A stretch of 44,529 nucleotides of DNA from Dehalococcoidia bacterium (GTDB lineage: Bacteria > Chloroflexota > Dehalococcoidia > GIF9 > AB-539-J10), in contig JAFGBN010000098.1 of NCBI GenBank assembly GCA_016933195.1, forward strand, positions 1 through 44,529. The letters run 5' to 3'. Both the position numbers and the translations under genes were made by a program. Shown here in pieces: positions 1-8,257 of this stretch. Positions within the stretch are counted from its first letter, which is position 1. Each line of letters begins with the position of its first letter. The notes beneath the pieces are model-generated. The model had not been told where the DNA came from. It saw only the letters and a program-made list of their open reading frames with translations, and made no database searches.

Positions 1-1287
1 GCCGGTGGTGGCAGACCTGGTGCCATCGGTGACCGTGGCGCCGCTTATGGCCTCTCCGCTGGCGGCATCGGTGACCACTCCTGATATTTGACCGGTAAGC
101 GGGGCTGAAGAGCCCTGGACTGCCTGGCAGGCGTTTATGCGACCATAAACAACATCGACCCCAACATTATCGCAGGTGCTTTCTATCTTTGCTCTCACCT
201 CGTCGTTGAGCTCCCCATCGCCATTGCTATCAGTGGCTATGGTGAAAACCAGAGCAGATAGGCCGGCCACGAAGGGGGAAGCCATGGATGTCCCCGCTTT
301 GGAGCCATATTGGCCATCGGGCATAGTGGAGTAAGCTAATCCAGGGGCGGCGACATCTACCCAATCGCCGCGATTTGACCATGAGTATAAGTTATCAAGG
401 CTGTCAGTGCCACCAACCGCTATACAGTTGGTGTAGTAAGCCGGGTAGAAGGGCGAGGAGCTGCCATAATTGCCAGCGGCTGCTACTACTACCGCTCCTT
501 TGCTCCAGGCATAATCCACTGCCTGCTCCAGGGTTGTGGAAGGGCTGGTACCCCCAAGGCTGAGGTTAATCACATCAGCTCCGTTATCTGCTGCCCAGAT
601 AATGCCCTGTGCCACCCAGGAGTAATAGCCAGAACCGTCATCACTGAGCACCTTCACATTCATCAGGCTCGAGTTGTGACCCATGCCAGCAACGCCGATG
701 CCATTGTCAGTTGCCGCGGCGGCAATGCCGGCAACATGAGTGCCATGATTATGACCATTGGCGTCCGGTGTAGTGCTATCACTGAAGTTTATGTTGTCTA
801 CTATCTTGCCTGCCAGGTCGGGGTGCTCCATATCGATACCGGTGTCGAGGATGGCGATATGGATATCAGCACTACCTTCTGTTATGCTCCAGGCTTGCGG
901 GGCTTGAACCTTAGTCATACCCCACTGGTTGTCAAAATAAGGGTCATTCGGCACATCAACAGCCTCAACCAGAGAGTCGAGCTCAACATACTTTACTTGT
1001 CTATGCAAACGATAAGCCTGGGACTTAATAAAACCCCTTCCTGCAGGAACATCTACTACCTGAACTCCAATCTCGGGGATTATGCCTCCAAGCTTGCCGC
1101 CCAAGTGTCGGTGCACCCGGGCCATATCGCTCCAGCTTGTGCCTGGCTTGAACTGGACCAGGAGACGTTGGGAGGCAGGGTTGCTGTTTTGCCCAGTGGC
1201 AGCAGATATCGGTGAGGCAAAGGCCGCCACGCTGAGCAGCAAACTCAGGATAATGACTATTGTTGAAAGCTTCCATATACTTTTCAA
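1..1287 (-). CDS. Secreted subtilisin-like serine protease (S8), C-terminus off the left edge
   Basis: Not in the ORF track because it runs off the window. Read on the minus strand from a TTG at 1287, preceded by GAGGAGGT five bases upstream, it is open for 429 codons. Residues 1-30 form a signal peptide (KSIWK, a hydrophobic stretch, then a small-residue cleavage region). A short pro-region follows to about residue 110. The catalytic triad is visible: Asp148 in DTGID, His181 in HGTHVAG and Ser334 in GTSMASP, with the oxyanion Asn273 in AAGN. From about residue 398 a beta-rich carboxypeptidase-regulatory-like repeat begins (ISGVVTDAASGEAI), typical of surface or secreted proteins. It probably degrades extracellular protein. 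The C-terminal anchoring signal, if any, lies outside the window, so a link with the nearby exosortase remnant cannot be tested. Confidence 0.93.
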   Translation of the reverse strand, partial: MKSIWKLSTIVIILSLLLSVAAFASPISAATGQNSNPASQRLLVQFKPGTSWSDMARVHRHLGGKLGGIIPEIGVQVVDVPAGRGFIKSQAYRLHRQVKYVELDSLVEAVDVPNDPYFDNQWGMTKVQAPQAWSITEGSADIHIAILDTGIDMEHPDLAGKIVDNINFSDSTTPDANGHNHGTHVAGIAAAATDNGIGVAGMGHNSSLMNVKVLSDDGSGYYSWVAQGIIWAADNGADVINLSLGGTSPSTTLEQAVDYAWSKGAVVVAAAGNYGSSSPFYPAYYTNCIAVGGTDSLDNLYSWSNRGDWVDVAAPGLAYSTMPDGQYGSKAGTSMASPFVAGLSALVFTIATDSNGDGELNDEVRAKIESTCDNVGVDVVYGRINACQAVQGSSAPLTGQISGVVTDAASGEAISGATVTDGTRSATTG

Positions 1288-1645
1288 TTGTGACCTCCTC
1301 TTAGCCCTATTACGTATTACGGATTAACCAAGTATTGTGCATGTTAATGATAAGGCTGTTGAGGGGGGTTATGAATCCCCCAATGGTCATATTTGGGATG
1401 GTAAAATGGTACTAGATAGAGCAGTCTGATTTTGGCTTGGTGACTAGCACTATTTCACCGCACATCTTGATCATGTCAACGGTCTTGTGTTGTATTCACC
1501 TTTAAAATAGCGGCAAAAACACCTTTTTCCCAGGACTCTTGACGAGGGCAGGGGCTGCCAAACTTATGTCGCAGGACTTTTTGGTGATAGACAGGAAAAG
1601 GAGCTTAAGTTAGTATAAGTAGAGTATTGTGAAGATAAAGCAGGT
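1288..1645. other. Intergenic region between the protease and the HTH gene
   Basis: About 360 bases lie between two divergently read genes. I see the Shine-Dalgarno of the protease at its left end and a weak G5/C5 hairpin near 1361-1378. I cannot assign a promoter with confidence and see no convincing small gene. Confidence 0.5.
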
Positions 1646-1873
1646 ATGAATATGGTAGAAGTCAGACTAAGCAATTCAAGGATGTTGACCACCAGTGAGG
1701 TGGCTCACCTGCTGCATGTTCATCCCAACACGGTGAGGCACTGGGCGAACAAAGGACTCCTTGCTGCCTGTTGTCTCGGCACCAGGGGTGACCGCAGGTT
1801 TAAGCGGGAAGACCTGGAGAGATTTATCGAGCTTGATGGCTACAATGGGCGGCGGCCCGAAGGTCAACCGTAA
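1646..1873 (+). CDS. Excisionase/MerR-type helix-turn-helix DNA-binding protein
   Basis: This 75-aa protein is essentially one helix-turn-helix domain of the excisionase (HTH_17) class. LTTSEVAHLLHVHPNTVRHW forms the two helices, and the GDRRFKREDLERFIE segment forms the wing and last helix that end such domains. The family binds DNA in phage excision systems or as small transcription factors. The start is supported by GCAGGT just upstream; the ATG two codons later is a possible alternative. It stands alone, with no integrase beside it, so a regulatory role is as likely as an excision role. The 67-aa minus-strand ORF over it is a shadow. Confidence 0.8.
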   Translation: MNMVEVRLSNSRMLTTSEVAHLLHVHPNTVRHWANKGLLAACCLGTRGDRRFKREDLERFIELDGYNGRRPEGQP

Positions 1874-1951
1874 ACACATAGAGAAACTTCTTCCCTATTA
1901 GCCGTCTTCTTGCCGGGGGTAGCGCTTTTATACTACAACCTTGAATCACAG

Positions 1952-2227
1952 TTAAGCTTTTCTGGGCAGAGGTATATGGCAGCCCAGCAACCGGGCGATT
2001 AGCGCCAGTACCAGAAGCGCAACGAGATAGAATACCAGGCTGGAGTAATCGTGGAAGTATGTCATGGCTACCTCCCCTCCCCAGTGGTTGCCGATGAGGA
2101 GCAGGGAGACAATACGGACGATATTTGCCAGAATGGCTATGGGGAAGGCCAGGGTGCGGGCGCAGCCCTTGCCTCGAAAATAAAGGATGAGTCCCAAGAG
2201 CACAGGCAATAAGGAGAAATCCAGCAA
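1952..2227 (-). pseudogene. C-terminal remnant of an exosortase/archaeosortase-family transpeptidase
   Basis: The 91 codons carry the last part of the exosortase fold: two strongly hydrophobic segments around NIVRIVSLLLIGNHW, with the Arg of the catalytic core, then FHDYSSLVFYLVALLVL with the catalytic His. Family members are usually 170-300 aa with a catalytic Cys in a preceding membrane helix. Here an in-frame TGA lies only about eight codons upstream of the apparent TTG start, so the Cys-bearing helices are missing. The region where they would lie is taken by the end of the GGR gene. The simplest reading is a decayed gene truncated at its 5' end. A frameshift near 2240 is possible but would rescue only a few residues. 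Confidence 0.7.
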
Positions 2228-2287
2228 ACCCGGATTTCTTCGTCGCTGAGCTCAAACTTCCCATAACAGGAGCTACCCTCAGAAAGC

Positions 2288-3433
2288 TTACATCCGGGAT
2301 AGGAGGGTGAATATACCTTTGAATCCTCCCGTTCTTTCCTTGATGGTAGCATAATTTACCTCGCCGCGCATTAAAGAACAATAGCCTCTCCATGCTCTTC
2401 CATCTGGCCTTAGCATCTTGAATACCAGGTGAGGGAAGCGGACAAGAATTCTTGAAAGAGTTCGTGCTATGCCCAGCTCGGACATTATCTTCTCATCTAC
2501 TAACTGCTGGTAGTCTTGTAACTCGATTTTGTCCTGCAGCAAAGAGTTCTCAATCACCGGCGCAGCAAGCTGTGCACTTTGGATAGCGTGGCAAATTCCT
2601 TCTCCCGTCAATGGGTCAGCAAGCCCAGCGGCATCCCCCAGCAGTAACGTTTTACCCTGAGAGACAGTTGCTCTTTTTCCGCAAATCGGTATCAGGTGGC
2701 TACCAGTCCTGGCGATAGTGTAATTGCTGATACCTAGAGATCTCAAAAATTCCTGATAGCGGCGGTTCAAGTCCTTTGCCTTGGAGGCAAGGCATCCAGC
2801 TCCGATAGAGAGATGGTTGCGCTTGGGAAATACCCAGGCATAGCCTCCAGGGATGCATCCCAGGTCTATCGCAACTCGGGATTTCCACTTTGTCAGGTCT
2901 TCCTCAGGCACGATGACCTCCGACTCTAGCGCCGCAATATATTTTATGCCCCTTCTTATACCCGATTCTTTTGCCACTATGCTATAAGCACCATCGGCTC
3001 CCGCCACAACTCGGGAGTGAAACAGGCTATCGGCGGTTGCGATTTCAACCCAATCAGCATTTGTTTGTATCTGTGTTACCTGCTGTCCATCAATGAGCAC
3101 TGCGCCAAATTGCTGTGCCCTCTTGACTAAAAGATAATCAAACACATCGCGCATAACTGTATATATCAATGGTTGATTATGATGTCCTGTATAGGGGTTG
3201 CCAAAGTTATAACTCATGCTCACTTCATAGACTATGTCCTCCACTGCCTCGGAGATGTCGAAATCCAGAAGCCTGGTAGCCCTGGTAGTAACTCCGCCGG
3301 CACAGCACTTATATCGTGGCAGTTTTTCCTTTTCCAGGAGTAATACTCTTATGCCCTTCTTTGCCAGCTCATAAGCGAGCGTCGCCCCGGCAGGACCAGC
3401 GCCAACAACTATTACGTCATAGCTTTGTGTCAA
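2288..3433 (-). CDS. Geranylgeranyl reductase-family FAD oxidoreductase
   Basis: A 381-aa flavoprotein. The N-terminus holds the dinucleotide-binding motif VVGAGPAGATLAYELAKKG followed by the acidic end of the second strand (LLLEKE). The CCAGGVT segment is typical of the GGR family, and LLGDAAGLADPLTGEGI is the second FAD-binding motif. GGR enzymes saturate double bonds of prenyl chains in lipids, quinones or chlorophyll side chains. The start is a TTG at 3433 with CAGGAG about ten bases upstream. It is divergent from a second member of the family and from uppS, which suggests work on polyprenyl chains. The exact substrate cannot be read from sequence. Confidence 0.87.
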   Translation of the reverse strand: MTQSYDVIVVGAGPAGATLAYELAKKGIRVLLLEKEKLPRYKCCAGGVTTRATRLLDFDISEAVEDIVYEVSMSYNFGNPYTGHHNQPLIYTVMRDVFDYLLVKRAQQFGAVLIDGQQVTQIQTNADWVEIATADSLFHSRVVAGADGAYSIVAKESGIRRGIKYIAALESEVIVPEEDLTKWKSRVAIDLGCIPGGYAWVFPKRNHLSIGAGCLASKAKDLNRRYQEFLRSLGISNYTIARTGSHLIPICGKRATVSQGKTLLLGDAAGLADPLTGEGICHAIQSAQLAAPVIENSLLQDKIELQDYQQLVDEKIMSELGIARTLSRILVRFPHLVFKMLRPDGRAWRGYCSLMRGEVNYATIKERTGGFKGIFTLLSRM

Positions 3434-3668
3434 TGGTTAAAAACTCCTGGCAATCAAAGTAGTTTACCATTATTTATTTCTCATACAAATCTCTTAATCG
3501 TTCAGCTATCCCATTTTACCCTGAACCATATAAAATTCTTCGCTATGCTCAGAACGACTGCAAGGTGGACTATTGTAAAATGCGATGAAGCGTTTTGTAA
3601 TCTATCTTCGATTGTATCAGCGTTATATGATAGCATTGCACATGGAAATTTGAACAGGGAGCAGTGAG
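3434..3668. other. Divergent intergenic region between two GGR-type genes
   Basis: The 235 bases are AT-rich and must hold the promoters of the two divergent flavoprotein genes. The Shine-Dalgarno of each gene is visible at the ends. I found no -35/-10 pair good enough to report. The 80-aa plus-strand ORF here has no recognisable features and is not called. Confidence 0.5.
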
Positions 3669-4865
3669 TTGTCAAGCCAATTTTACGATGTCATTATAGT
3701 GGGGGCGGGACTGGCGGGAAGCTATGCCGCCTATGAGCTGGCCTCCTCAGGCTACCGTGTGGCTGTTTTGGAGCAGAAAAGTGCGCCGGGGCTCGATAGT
3801 TGCTGCACCGGGATAATCAGCACCGAATGTTTTAACGCCTTTGGCATCAGTCCAGAAATAATACGGGCGAAGGTGAACTCAGTCAGGCTTTTCTCACCAT
3901 CGGGAAGATGTTTGAGGTTGGAGAGCGAAAAGGTTCAAGCGTATGTAATAGACCGGGCTTCCCTTGATCAAGCTATTGCTCGCAAAGCCCAAGCCAGTGG
4001 GGCACACTATTTCCTTTCCTCTCGAGCTACTGACATTATCGTAGAAAAGGATAAAGCAAAGGTTGAGGTCTGGCATCTCGGCTCAAGGGAAATGTTTACC
4101 TCTAGAGCCATGATATTGGCTAATGGTTTTAAGCCCAAGCTGCCGCAGAAACTGGGTCTGGGCAAAATCAAGAATTTTCTAATTGGTGCTCAGGCAGAGG
4201 TTGAAGCCCATAACATTGGTGAAATTGAAATCTACTTCGGTCGGGAAATAGCACCGGGCTCGTTTGCCTGGCTGGTGCCTACTTCGGCAAATAAGGCATT
4301 AGCTGGACTCCTGTCAACATCTCAAGCTAAGTTAAGTTTGGAAAAATTTCTCCTCGGTTCTTTTTGCCGGGATAGAATGGTGACTGAGGAAGTTGAAATA
4401 AGACAAAAGACTATACCTCTGGGGGCATTACCTCGTACCTATGGAGATAGGCTACTGGTTATCGGGGATGCTGCTGGACAGGTGAAGCCAACTACTGGTG
4501 GTGGAATATACCTGGGGCATCTTGGTGCTAAGATGGCTGTTGAAGTACTTCATAGGGCTCTTGAAAATGATGACTTGGCTGCGGCTCAGCTTTCCCGTTA
4601 CCAGAAAGAATGGAAGGCGAAAATGGGCAGGGAAATTTCTCTTGGTTATCGAGCCAGGCAATTATATGGTAGGCTAAGCGATAAGAGGATTGATAAAATA
4701 TTTAATATGCTGGATTCCGGGGGTATGGCCGAGGCTCTGCTTAATTCTCCAAATTTCTCCTTTGATTGGCATAGTAAGTTAATCTTGACCGTTTTGAAAT
4801 ATAATCTAACTAATCCCTTACAAAGAGTATGGCGTTCTTTCACTGGGAGGCTGAATAATGACTGA
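3669..4865 (+). CDS. Second geranylgeranyl reductase-type FAD oxidoreductase
   Basis: A 398-aa protein with the FAD motif VGAGLAGSYAAYELASSG near the start, a LEQK acidic turn, a Cys pair in LDSCCTGIIS matching the CC motif of the neighbouring GGR, and VIGDAAGQVKPTTGGGIYLG as the second FAD site. It is a distant paralogue of the divergent gene at 2288-3433. The start is a TTG at 3669 behind AGGGAG. Its last eight bases overlap uppS, so the two are translationally coupled. Reduction of the polyprenyl product of that synthase is the natural inference. Other GGR-like roles, such as quinone side-chain reduction, remain open. Confidence 0.85.
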   Translation: MSSQFYDVIIVGAGLAGSYAAYELASSGYRVAVLEQKSAPGLDSCCTGIISTECFNAFGISPEIIRAKVNSVRLFSPSGRCLRLESEKVQAYVIDRASLDQAIARKAQASGAHYFLSSRATDIIVEKDKAKVEVWHLGSREMFTSRAMILANGFKPKLPQKLGLGKIKNFLIGAQAEVEAHNIGEIEIYFGREIAPGSFAWLVPTSANKALAGLLSTSQAKLSLEKFLLGSFCRDRMVTEEVEIRQKTIPLGALPRTYGDRLLVIGDAAGQVKPTTGGGIYLGHLGAKMAVEVLHRALENDDLAAAQLSRYQKEWKAKMGREISLGYRARQLYGRLSDKRIDKIFNMLDSGGMAEALLNSPNFSFDWHSKLILTVLKYNLTNPLQRVWRSFTGRLNND

Positions 4866-5556
4866 AGCGGGCTATCCTCCTCGTCATGTAGCCATTATCA
4901 TGGATGGTAATGGCCGGTGGGCAAGAAGGCGTGGGTTGCCCAGGTTTATAGGACATGTGGCTGGGGCTGATAATATTAATCGTGTTGTGAAGCTATTCGC
5001 CGATTGCGAAGTAAAGTACCTCACACTCTATATGTTCTCCTCGGAGAACTGGAACCGACCGAAGGTTGAAGTTGGCGGGCTTCTCAACCTTCTGGCGAGG
5101 AGGATTGATAGCGAAACTAAGGCTTTTCATAAGGATAATATCAGGCTCAGACATCTTGGCAGGTCAGATAGGCTATCTCCTAAGTTGAGGCAGAAAGTAG
5201 AGGCGGCAACCGAACTCACCAAGAATAATACCGGGCTTACACTTTGCCTTGCCTTCGACTATGGTGGCCGTGATGAAATTCTGCAGGCGGCTAGACATAT
5301 CGTAGGCACTGATATTTCCGGTGACAAGGTAGACGAGGCTGTGTTTAACCAACACCTCTATACCAGTGGTATTCCTGACCCTGATTTAATCATTCGCACC
5401 GGTGGCGAAATGAGGCTGAGCAATTTCCTCCTCTGGCAGGCAGCTTATAGCGAGCTCTATTTTACTCGGGTGCTATGGCCTGATTTTGGGCAAAAAGATA
5501 TCGAAGAAGCCATTTCTGAATATAAACGTCGCCAGCGCCGCTTTGGCAATGTATGA
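4858..5556 (+). CDS. uppS: Isoprenyl (undecaprenyl) diphosphate synthase
   Basis: A 232-aa cis-prenyltransferase that condenses isopentenyl diphosphate onto an allylic primer to make the lipid carrier for cell-wall and glycan synthesis. It carries the hallmark HVAIIMDGNGRWARRRG with the catalytic Asp, the FSSENWNRP segment, and the C-terminal RTGGEMRLSNFLLWQ motif. Most bacterial enzymes read RTSGE there, so the Ser to Gly change is a small oddity. Length is slightly below the usual 240-255 aa. It overlaps the preceding flavoprotein by eight bases and ends just before a convergent gene. Chain length cannot be judged from the sequence. Confidence 0.95.
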   Translation: MTEAGYPPRHVAIIMDGNGRWARRRGLPRFIGHVAGADNINRVVKLFADCEVKYLTLYMFSSENWNRPKVEVGGLLNLLARRIDSETKAFHKDNIRLRHLGRSDRLSPKLRQKVEAATELTKNNTGLTLCLAFDYGGRDEILQAARHIVGTDISGDKVDEAVFNQHLYTSGIPDPDLIIRTGGEMRLSNFLLWQAAYSELYFTRVLWPDFGQKDIEEAISEYKRRQRRFGNV

Positions 5557-5607
5557 ACTCTTTTACAGCGAGACAATAGAGGTCGAGCCGCGGCATAGAC
5601 TCGCGTG

Positions 5608-7053
5608 TTAATCCTTCAGTTCTGCCAGTGCCTTGGCCATCTGTTTCTTCTGTTCAAGGTCCGTATCTCTGTAGAGCATTATCATCTGGTTCTGGCGAGG
5701 ACCTGCTCCGTGCCAGGTGCCCACCCCGTGAAGGCCAGCTATCCAGTTTTGTAAGAAACGGGTCATGCGCATCCTGTCCTTAGCTGAGGCATTCGTCTTG
5801 AGATACTTCTCTACCAGAGGTTTTGTTACCGGATTCTCTAGCTCTTTCTCCGATGGCATAGTTACAGTAAACCCACCGGCAATATCACCAGCCCACTTCA
5901 TGACTTCCCAGAAGCCGTCACAGGTATTAAGCTTGGCTGCATTGCCGAAAGTGTCATTGGGCAGGTAAAAACCAGAGCCTTTCGGCTCCTCTTCTCCTCG
6001 ATAGGCAGCAGCTATTGCGAGACCATAAGATATCTCCCTTACTTTAATCATTTCCGTTATCTGTTGCCGTATCGCGGGCGCTTTATCCAGACCGAGGTAC
6101 TCTGTTAAAACCTGCGTGGCGCCAATGATAAGGTCTATAAACCCTGCCTTGCATGAACCTCCGCAAGCCATTCGATGCTGTTTGGCAAAGCGGAGCAAAA
6201 TCTTGTGGGCATATTCTGTTTCCCCGCACATAAAAACCCTCTCCCAGGGAACGAAGACATTATCAAAGACTATCAGGCAGGTCTCTCTTTGCCCATATGT
6301 AGGATTCCCTAACTTTGAATTATCGCCCATGAACTCCCTTTCTGCTGACATGGCATTGTATTGAGCAATGTAGGTGATGCCCTCCTGGGAGTTCTTCACA
6401 GCACAAGCTACTGCGTAGGGTTCTTCACCTGGCCTTGGAGACACACCAGGTACAAGCAGAGTCTCGTCTGCGGCATAGGCACCACTTTGATGCATTCTAG
6501 CGCCTCTCAGCACGATGCCATCAGGGCGCTTCTCAGCGATTCTCAAATAATGGTCAGGGTCACCTTCCCCTGGCCTGAGGTTCCGGGGGCCCTTAACGTC
6601 CATGACGCCACCACTAACTGCCAGGTCATTCTTCTGAATATATTTTAGCCACTCAATAAACCTTTTGTGATATTCGGTGTTCAGCTTCTGGTCCATCTCA
6701 TAAGTAGCAGAAGCAGTTGCATGCATAGCATCGCACCCCGGGCAACGATAGTTGCAGGTGCCTAACTTCTGAGAAGTCAAAACGGCCATCTCGGCACGCA
6801 TTTCCAGGTCCTTGGCAGAGTGAGACGGATGTACGTTTCTACTCACCTTCCCTCCAATCAGGGGGGACACTACATTCATAATCTCATCATATTGAGACTC
6901 CAAACCCAGATCGAAGACCTTGACATTGGCATCTAGCACCGTCTTGGTATTGGGGTTATCCTGTAAATTTTCTACCTTGTTGCCATTAATATAAAGATTG
7001 TGCTTAATCTTTGACTGGCCTTCCCTGTACTGGTCTCCTGTTCTTAACGCCAT
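5608..7053 (-). CDS. 4-hydroxybutyryl-CoA dehydratase-like [4Fe-4S]/FAD enzyme
   Basis: A 481-aa member of the AbfD/HpaB family. The track start (7086) is too long: AGGAGG lies nine bases before the ATG at 7053. With that start the cluster-binding cysteines fall at 100 and 104 (TCNYRCPGC), against 99 and 103 in AbfD. His294 and Cys302 in HRMACGGSCKAG match AbfD His292 and Cys299 with one extra residue between them. Three differences stand out by eye: AbfD Tyr296 is Cys here, AbfD Thr190 is Ser (RMHQSGA), and the Glu455 region before HGAG is shortened. AbfD catalyses a radical dehydration of 4-hydroxybutyryl-CoA to crotonyl-CoA. The cluster ligands suggest related chemistry here, but the changed residues argue for another substrate. 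It is the third gene of an operon with two MaoC hydratase genes. Confidence 0.85.
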   Translation of the reverse strand: MALRTGDQYREGQSKIKHNLYINGNKVENLQDNPNTKTVLDANVKVFDLGLESQYDEIMNVVSPLIGGKVSRNVHPSHSAKDLEMRAEMAVLTSQKLGTCNYRCPGCDAMHATASATYEMDQKLNTEYHKRFIEWLKYIQKNDLAVSGGVMDVKGPRNLRPGEGDPDHYLRIAEKRPDGIVLRGARMHQSGAYAADETLLVPGVSPRPGEEPYAVACAVKNSQEGITYIAQYNAMSAEREFMGDNSKLGNPTYGQRETCLIVFDNVFVPWERVFMCGETEYAHKILLRFAKQHRMACGGSCKAGFIDLIIGATQVLTEYLGLDKAPAIRQQITEMIKVREISYGLAIAAAYRGEEEPKGSGFYLPNDTFGNAAKLNTCDGFWEVMKWAGDIAGGFTVTMPSEKELENPVTKPLVEKYLKTNASAKDRMRMTRFLQNWIAGLHGVGTWHGAGPRQNQMIMLYRDTDLEQKKQMAKALAELKD

Positions 7054-7149
7054 GATAACTTTACCTCCTGGTTTAATGCTCAGCATCCAGCATTTTTATG
7101 CTGTTTTGAGCCTGTAGCTTTCCAATACCCCCAGCTGCACACTGGGGAA

Positions 7150-7602
7150 CTAATGGACAAGCCCGCTGGCGGTGCCAGCCATTATATTCTCTCCACGCTG
7201 GTTCAGGGCTGAGATATCTAAGGTCAGCCTGACGGCATCCCCCTCAGCTATCTTCTCTCGAACAATCCCTTTGATAGTCACCTCATCTTCTGGGTAAACG
7301 AAGCCAAGAAAGGAAACAGAGAGCTTTGCTCCAAGGTGTTCTTTACCAAAGAACTTGATGACGAACTCCCCCATATACTCAAGATATTGGCAGCCTGCTT
7401 CGATTGGTGCACTAAGGTTCAAATCATGGGCGGATGGGTAATCGTTATGGAAAGTCTTACTCTTCGGCCAAGGCTGGAAAATGCGCCCCTTGTCTAGGGT
7501 CCACTTCTTAGTGAAAGGCTCAGTCTCAAATCCAACTGGAATATCCTTACTAGCGGTGACTTTCATCGGCCGGAATGCAGTAGGGTCCTCTTCAAAATGC
7601 AT
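7150..7602 (-). CDS. MaoC-like hotdog dehydratase/hydratase, subunit with catalytic Asp-His
   Basis: A single hotdog-fold protein of about 150 aa. The segment HNDYPSAHDLNLSAPIEAG matches the hydratase-2 loop, with Asp and His spaced D-x4-H as in the R-specific enoyl-CoA hydratases. The track begins at a TTG (7653), which would overlap the upstream gene by 29 bases. The ATG at 7602 removes the overlap and has AAGGAGA 17 bases upstream, rather far, so the start is uncertain. It lies directly after the second MaoC gene and before the AbfD-like gene. It probably supplies the active site of a heterodimer that hydrates or dehydrates a CoA thioester. Confidence 0.8.
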   Translation of the reverse strand: MHFEEDPTAFRPMKVTASKDIPVGFETEPFTKKWTLDKGRIFQPWPKSKTFHNDYPSAHDLNLSAPIEAGCQYLEYMGEFVIKFFGKEHLGAKLSVSFLGFVYPEDEVTIKGIVREKIAEGDAVRLTLDISALNQRGENIMAGTASGLVH

Positions 7603-7624
7603 AGTTGTCGTTTTATATTTCTCC

Positions 7625-8161
7625 TTAGCTGGTCTTTTCCTCAGATTGAACAACGATAGGCCAAGCGTTTCTTACTCTCATACGAACGATCTCTTTTCCA
7701 TCCTCATCAACGACTAGATGCTCGGTCACAATCCAATCCCTCCCCCTTCTAGAGTACTTCTCGACTGGTTTGCCTGTCATCCTGAGCTTCTTCCCTACTT
7801 TGATGGGGTTGATAAATTCGTATTCATGCTTGTTATGAACAACAGCACCGGGAGGATTGATTCCCTTTTGCTGTACGCCATAGTGGCCATAGATCTGCAT
7901 GAGTGTCTGCATTGCAAGGCAGGTTGGTGTGCCGATACACCCTCCCCATGGGGAATTCTCCATATACCAAGGATTGTAATCATCGTTAGCCCAGGCATAC
8001 ATATCTCTATCTTCCTCAGTGAAGGTGAACTCTAAAGGCTCAAACTCCTCGTTTATCTTGATATTACCCAATGTTAACTTTCTCTCTGCCTGCTGAGCCA
8101 TAAGCTGAAGGTGACTCTCTATCACTTCGCGGCAACTTGAGTAACTGAAGCTTTTCTCCAT
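7625..8161 (-). CDS. MaoC-like dehydratase N-terminal-type subunit lacking the catalytic His
   Basis: A 178-aa hotdog protein of the FAS1-DH/MaoC N-terminal class, with a long helical lead-in, FTEEDRDMYAWANDDYNPWY, and a later EYEFINPIKVGKKL strand segment. In the hydratase-2 loop (D-x-N-P-x-H) the Asp, Asn and Pro are present but the His is replaced by Tyr. Such one-sided pairs are known, for example mycobacterial HadA/HadB, where only one subunit carries the active site and the other binds the acyl chain. It is the first gene of the three-gene minus-strand operon, 96 bases downstream of rpsI. I infer a heterodimer with the product of the next gene. Confidence 0.8.
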   Translation of the reverse strand: MEKSFSYSSCREVIESHLQLMAQQAERKLTLGNIKINEEFEPLEFTFTEEDRDMYAWANDDYNPWYMENSPWGGCIGTPTCLAMQTLMQIYGHYGVQQKGINPPGAVVHNKHEYEFINPIKVGKKLRMTGKPVEKYSRRGRDWIVTEHLVVDEDGKEIVRMRVRNAWPIVVQSEEKTS

Positions 8162-8257
8162 CTCGTACCTGTTTTTCGGCTTACCTAGGCGATTTTAGAA
8201 ATCATCCGAAAAGTTCCTTGTGCCTATCCTTAAAGCTATGAGATTTGGTCCTTTTCT

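Noticed and set aside
676-1215. 179-aa plus-strand ORF
   Set aside because: It lies antisense to the subtilisin catalytic domain, whose triad and signal peptide are clear; the plus-strand frame shows no family features.
1361-1378. G5/C5 hairpin as a terminator
   Set aside because: The stem is only five pairs, no U-run follows, and it lies between divergent genes, where no terminator is needed.
1824-2393. 189-aa minus-strand ORF over the exosortase remnant
   Set aside because: It overlaps the GGR gene end and the exosortase frame, is rich in Pro, His and Ser, and has no recognisable motif.
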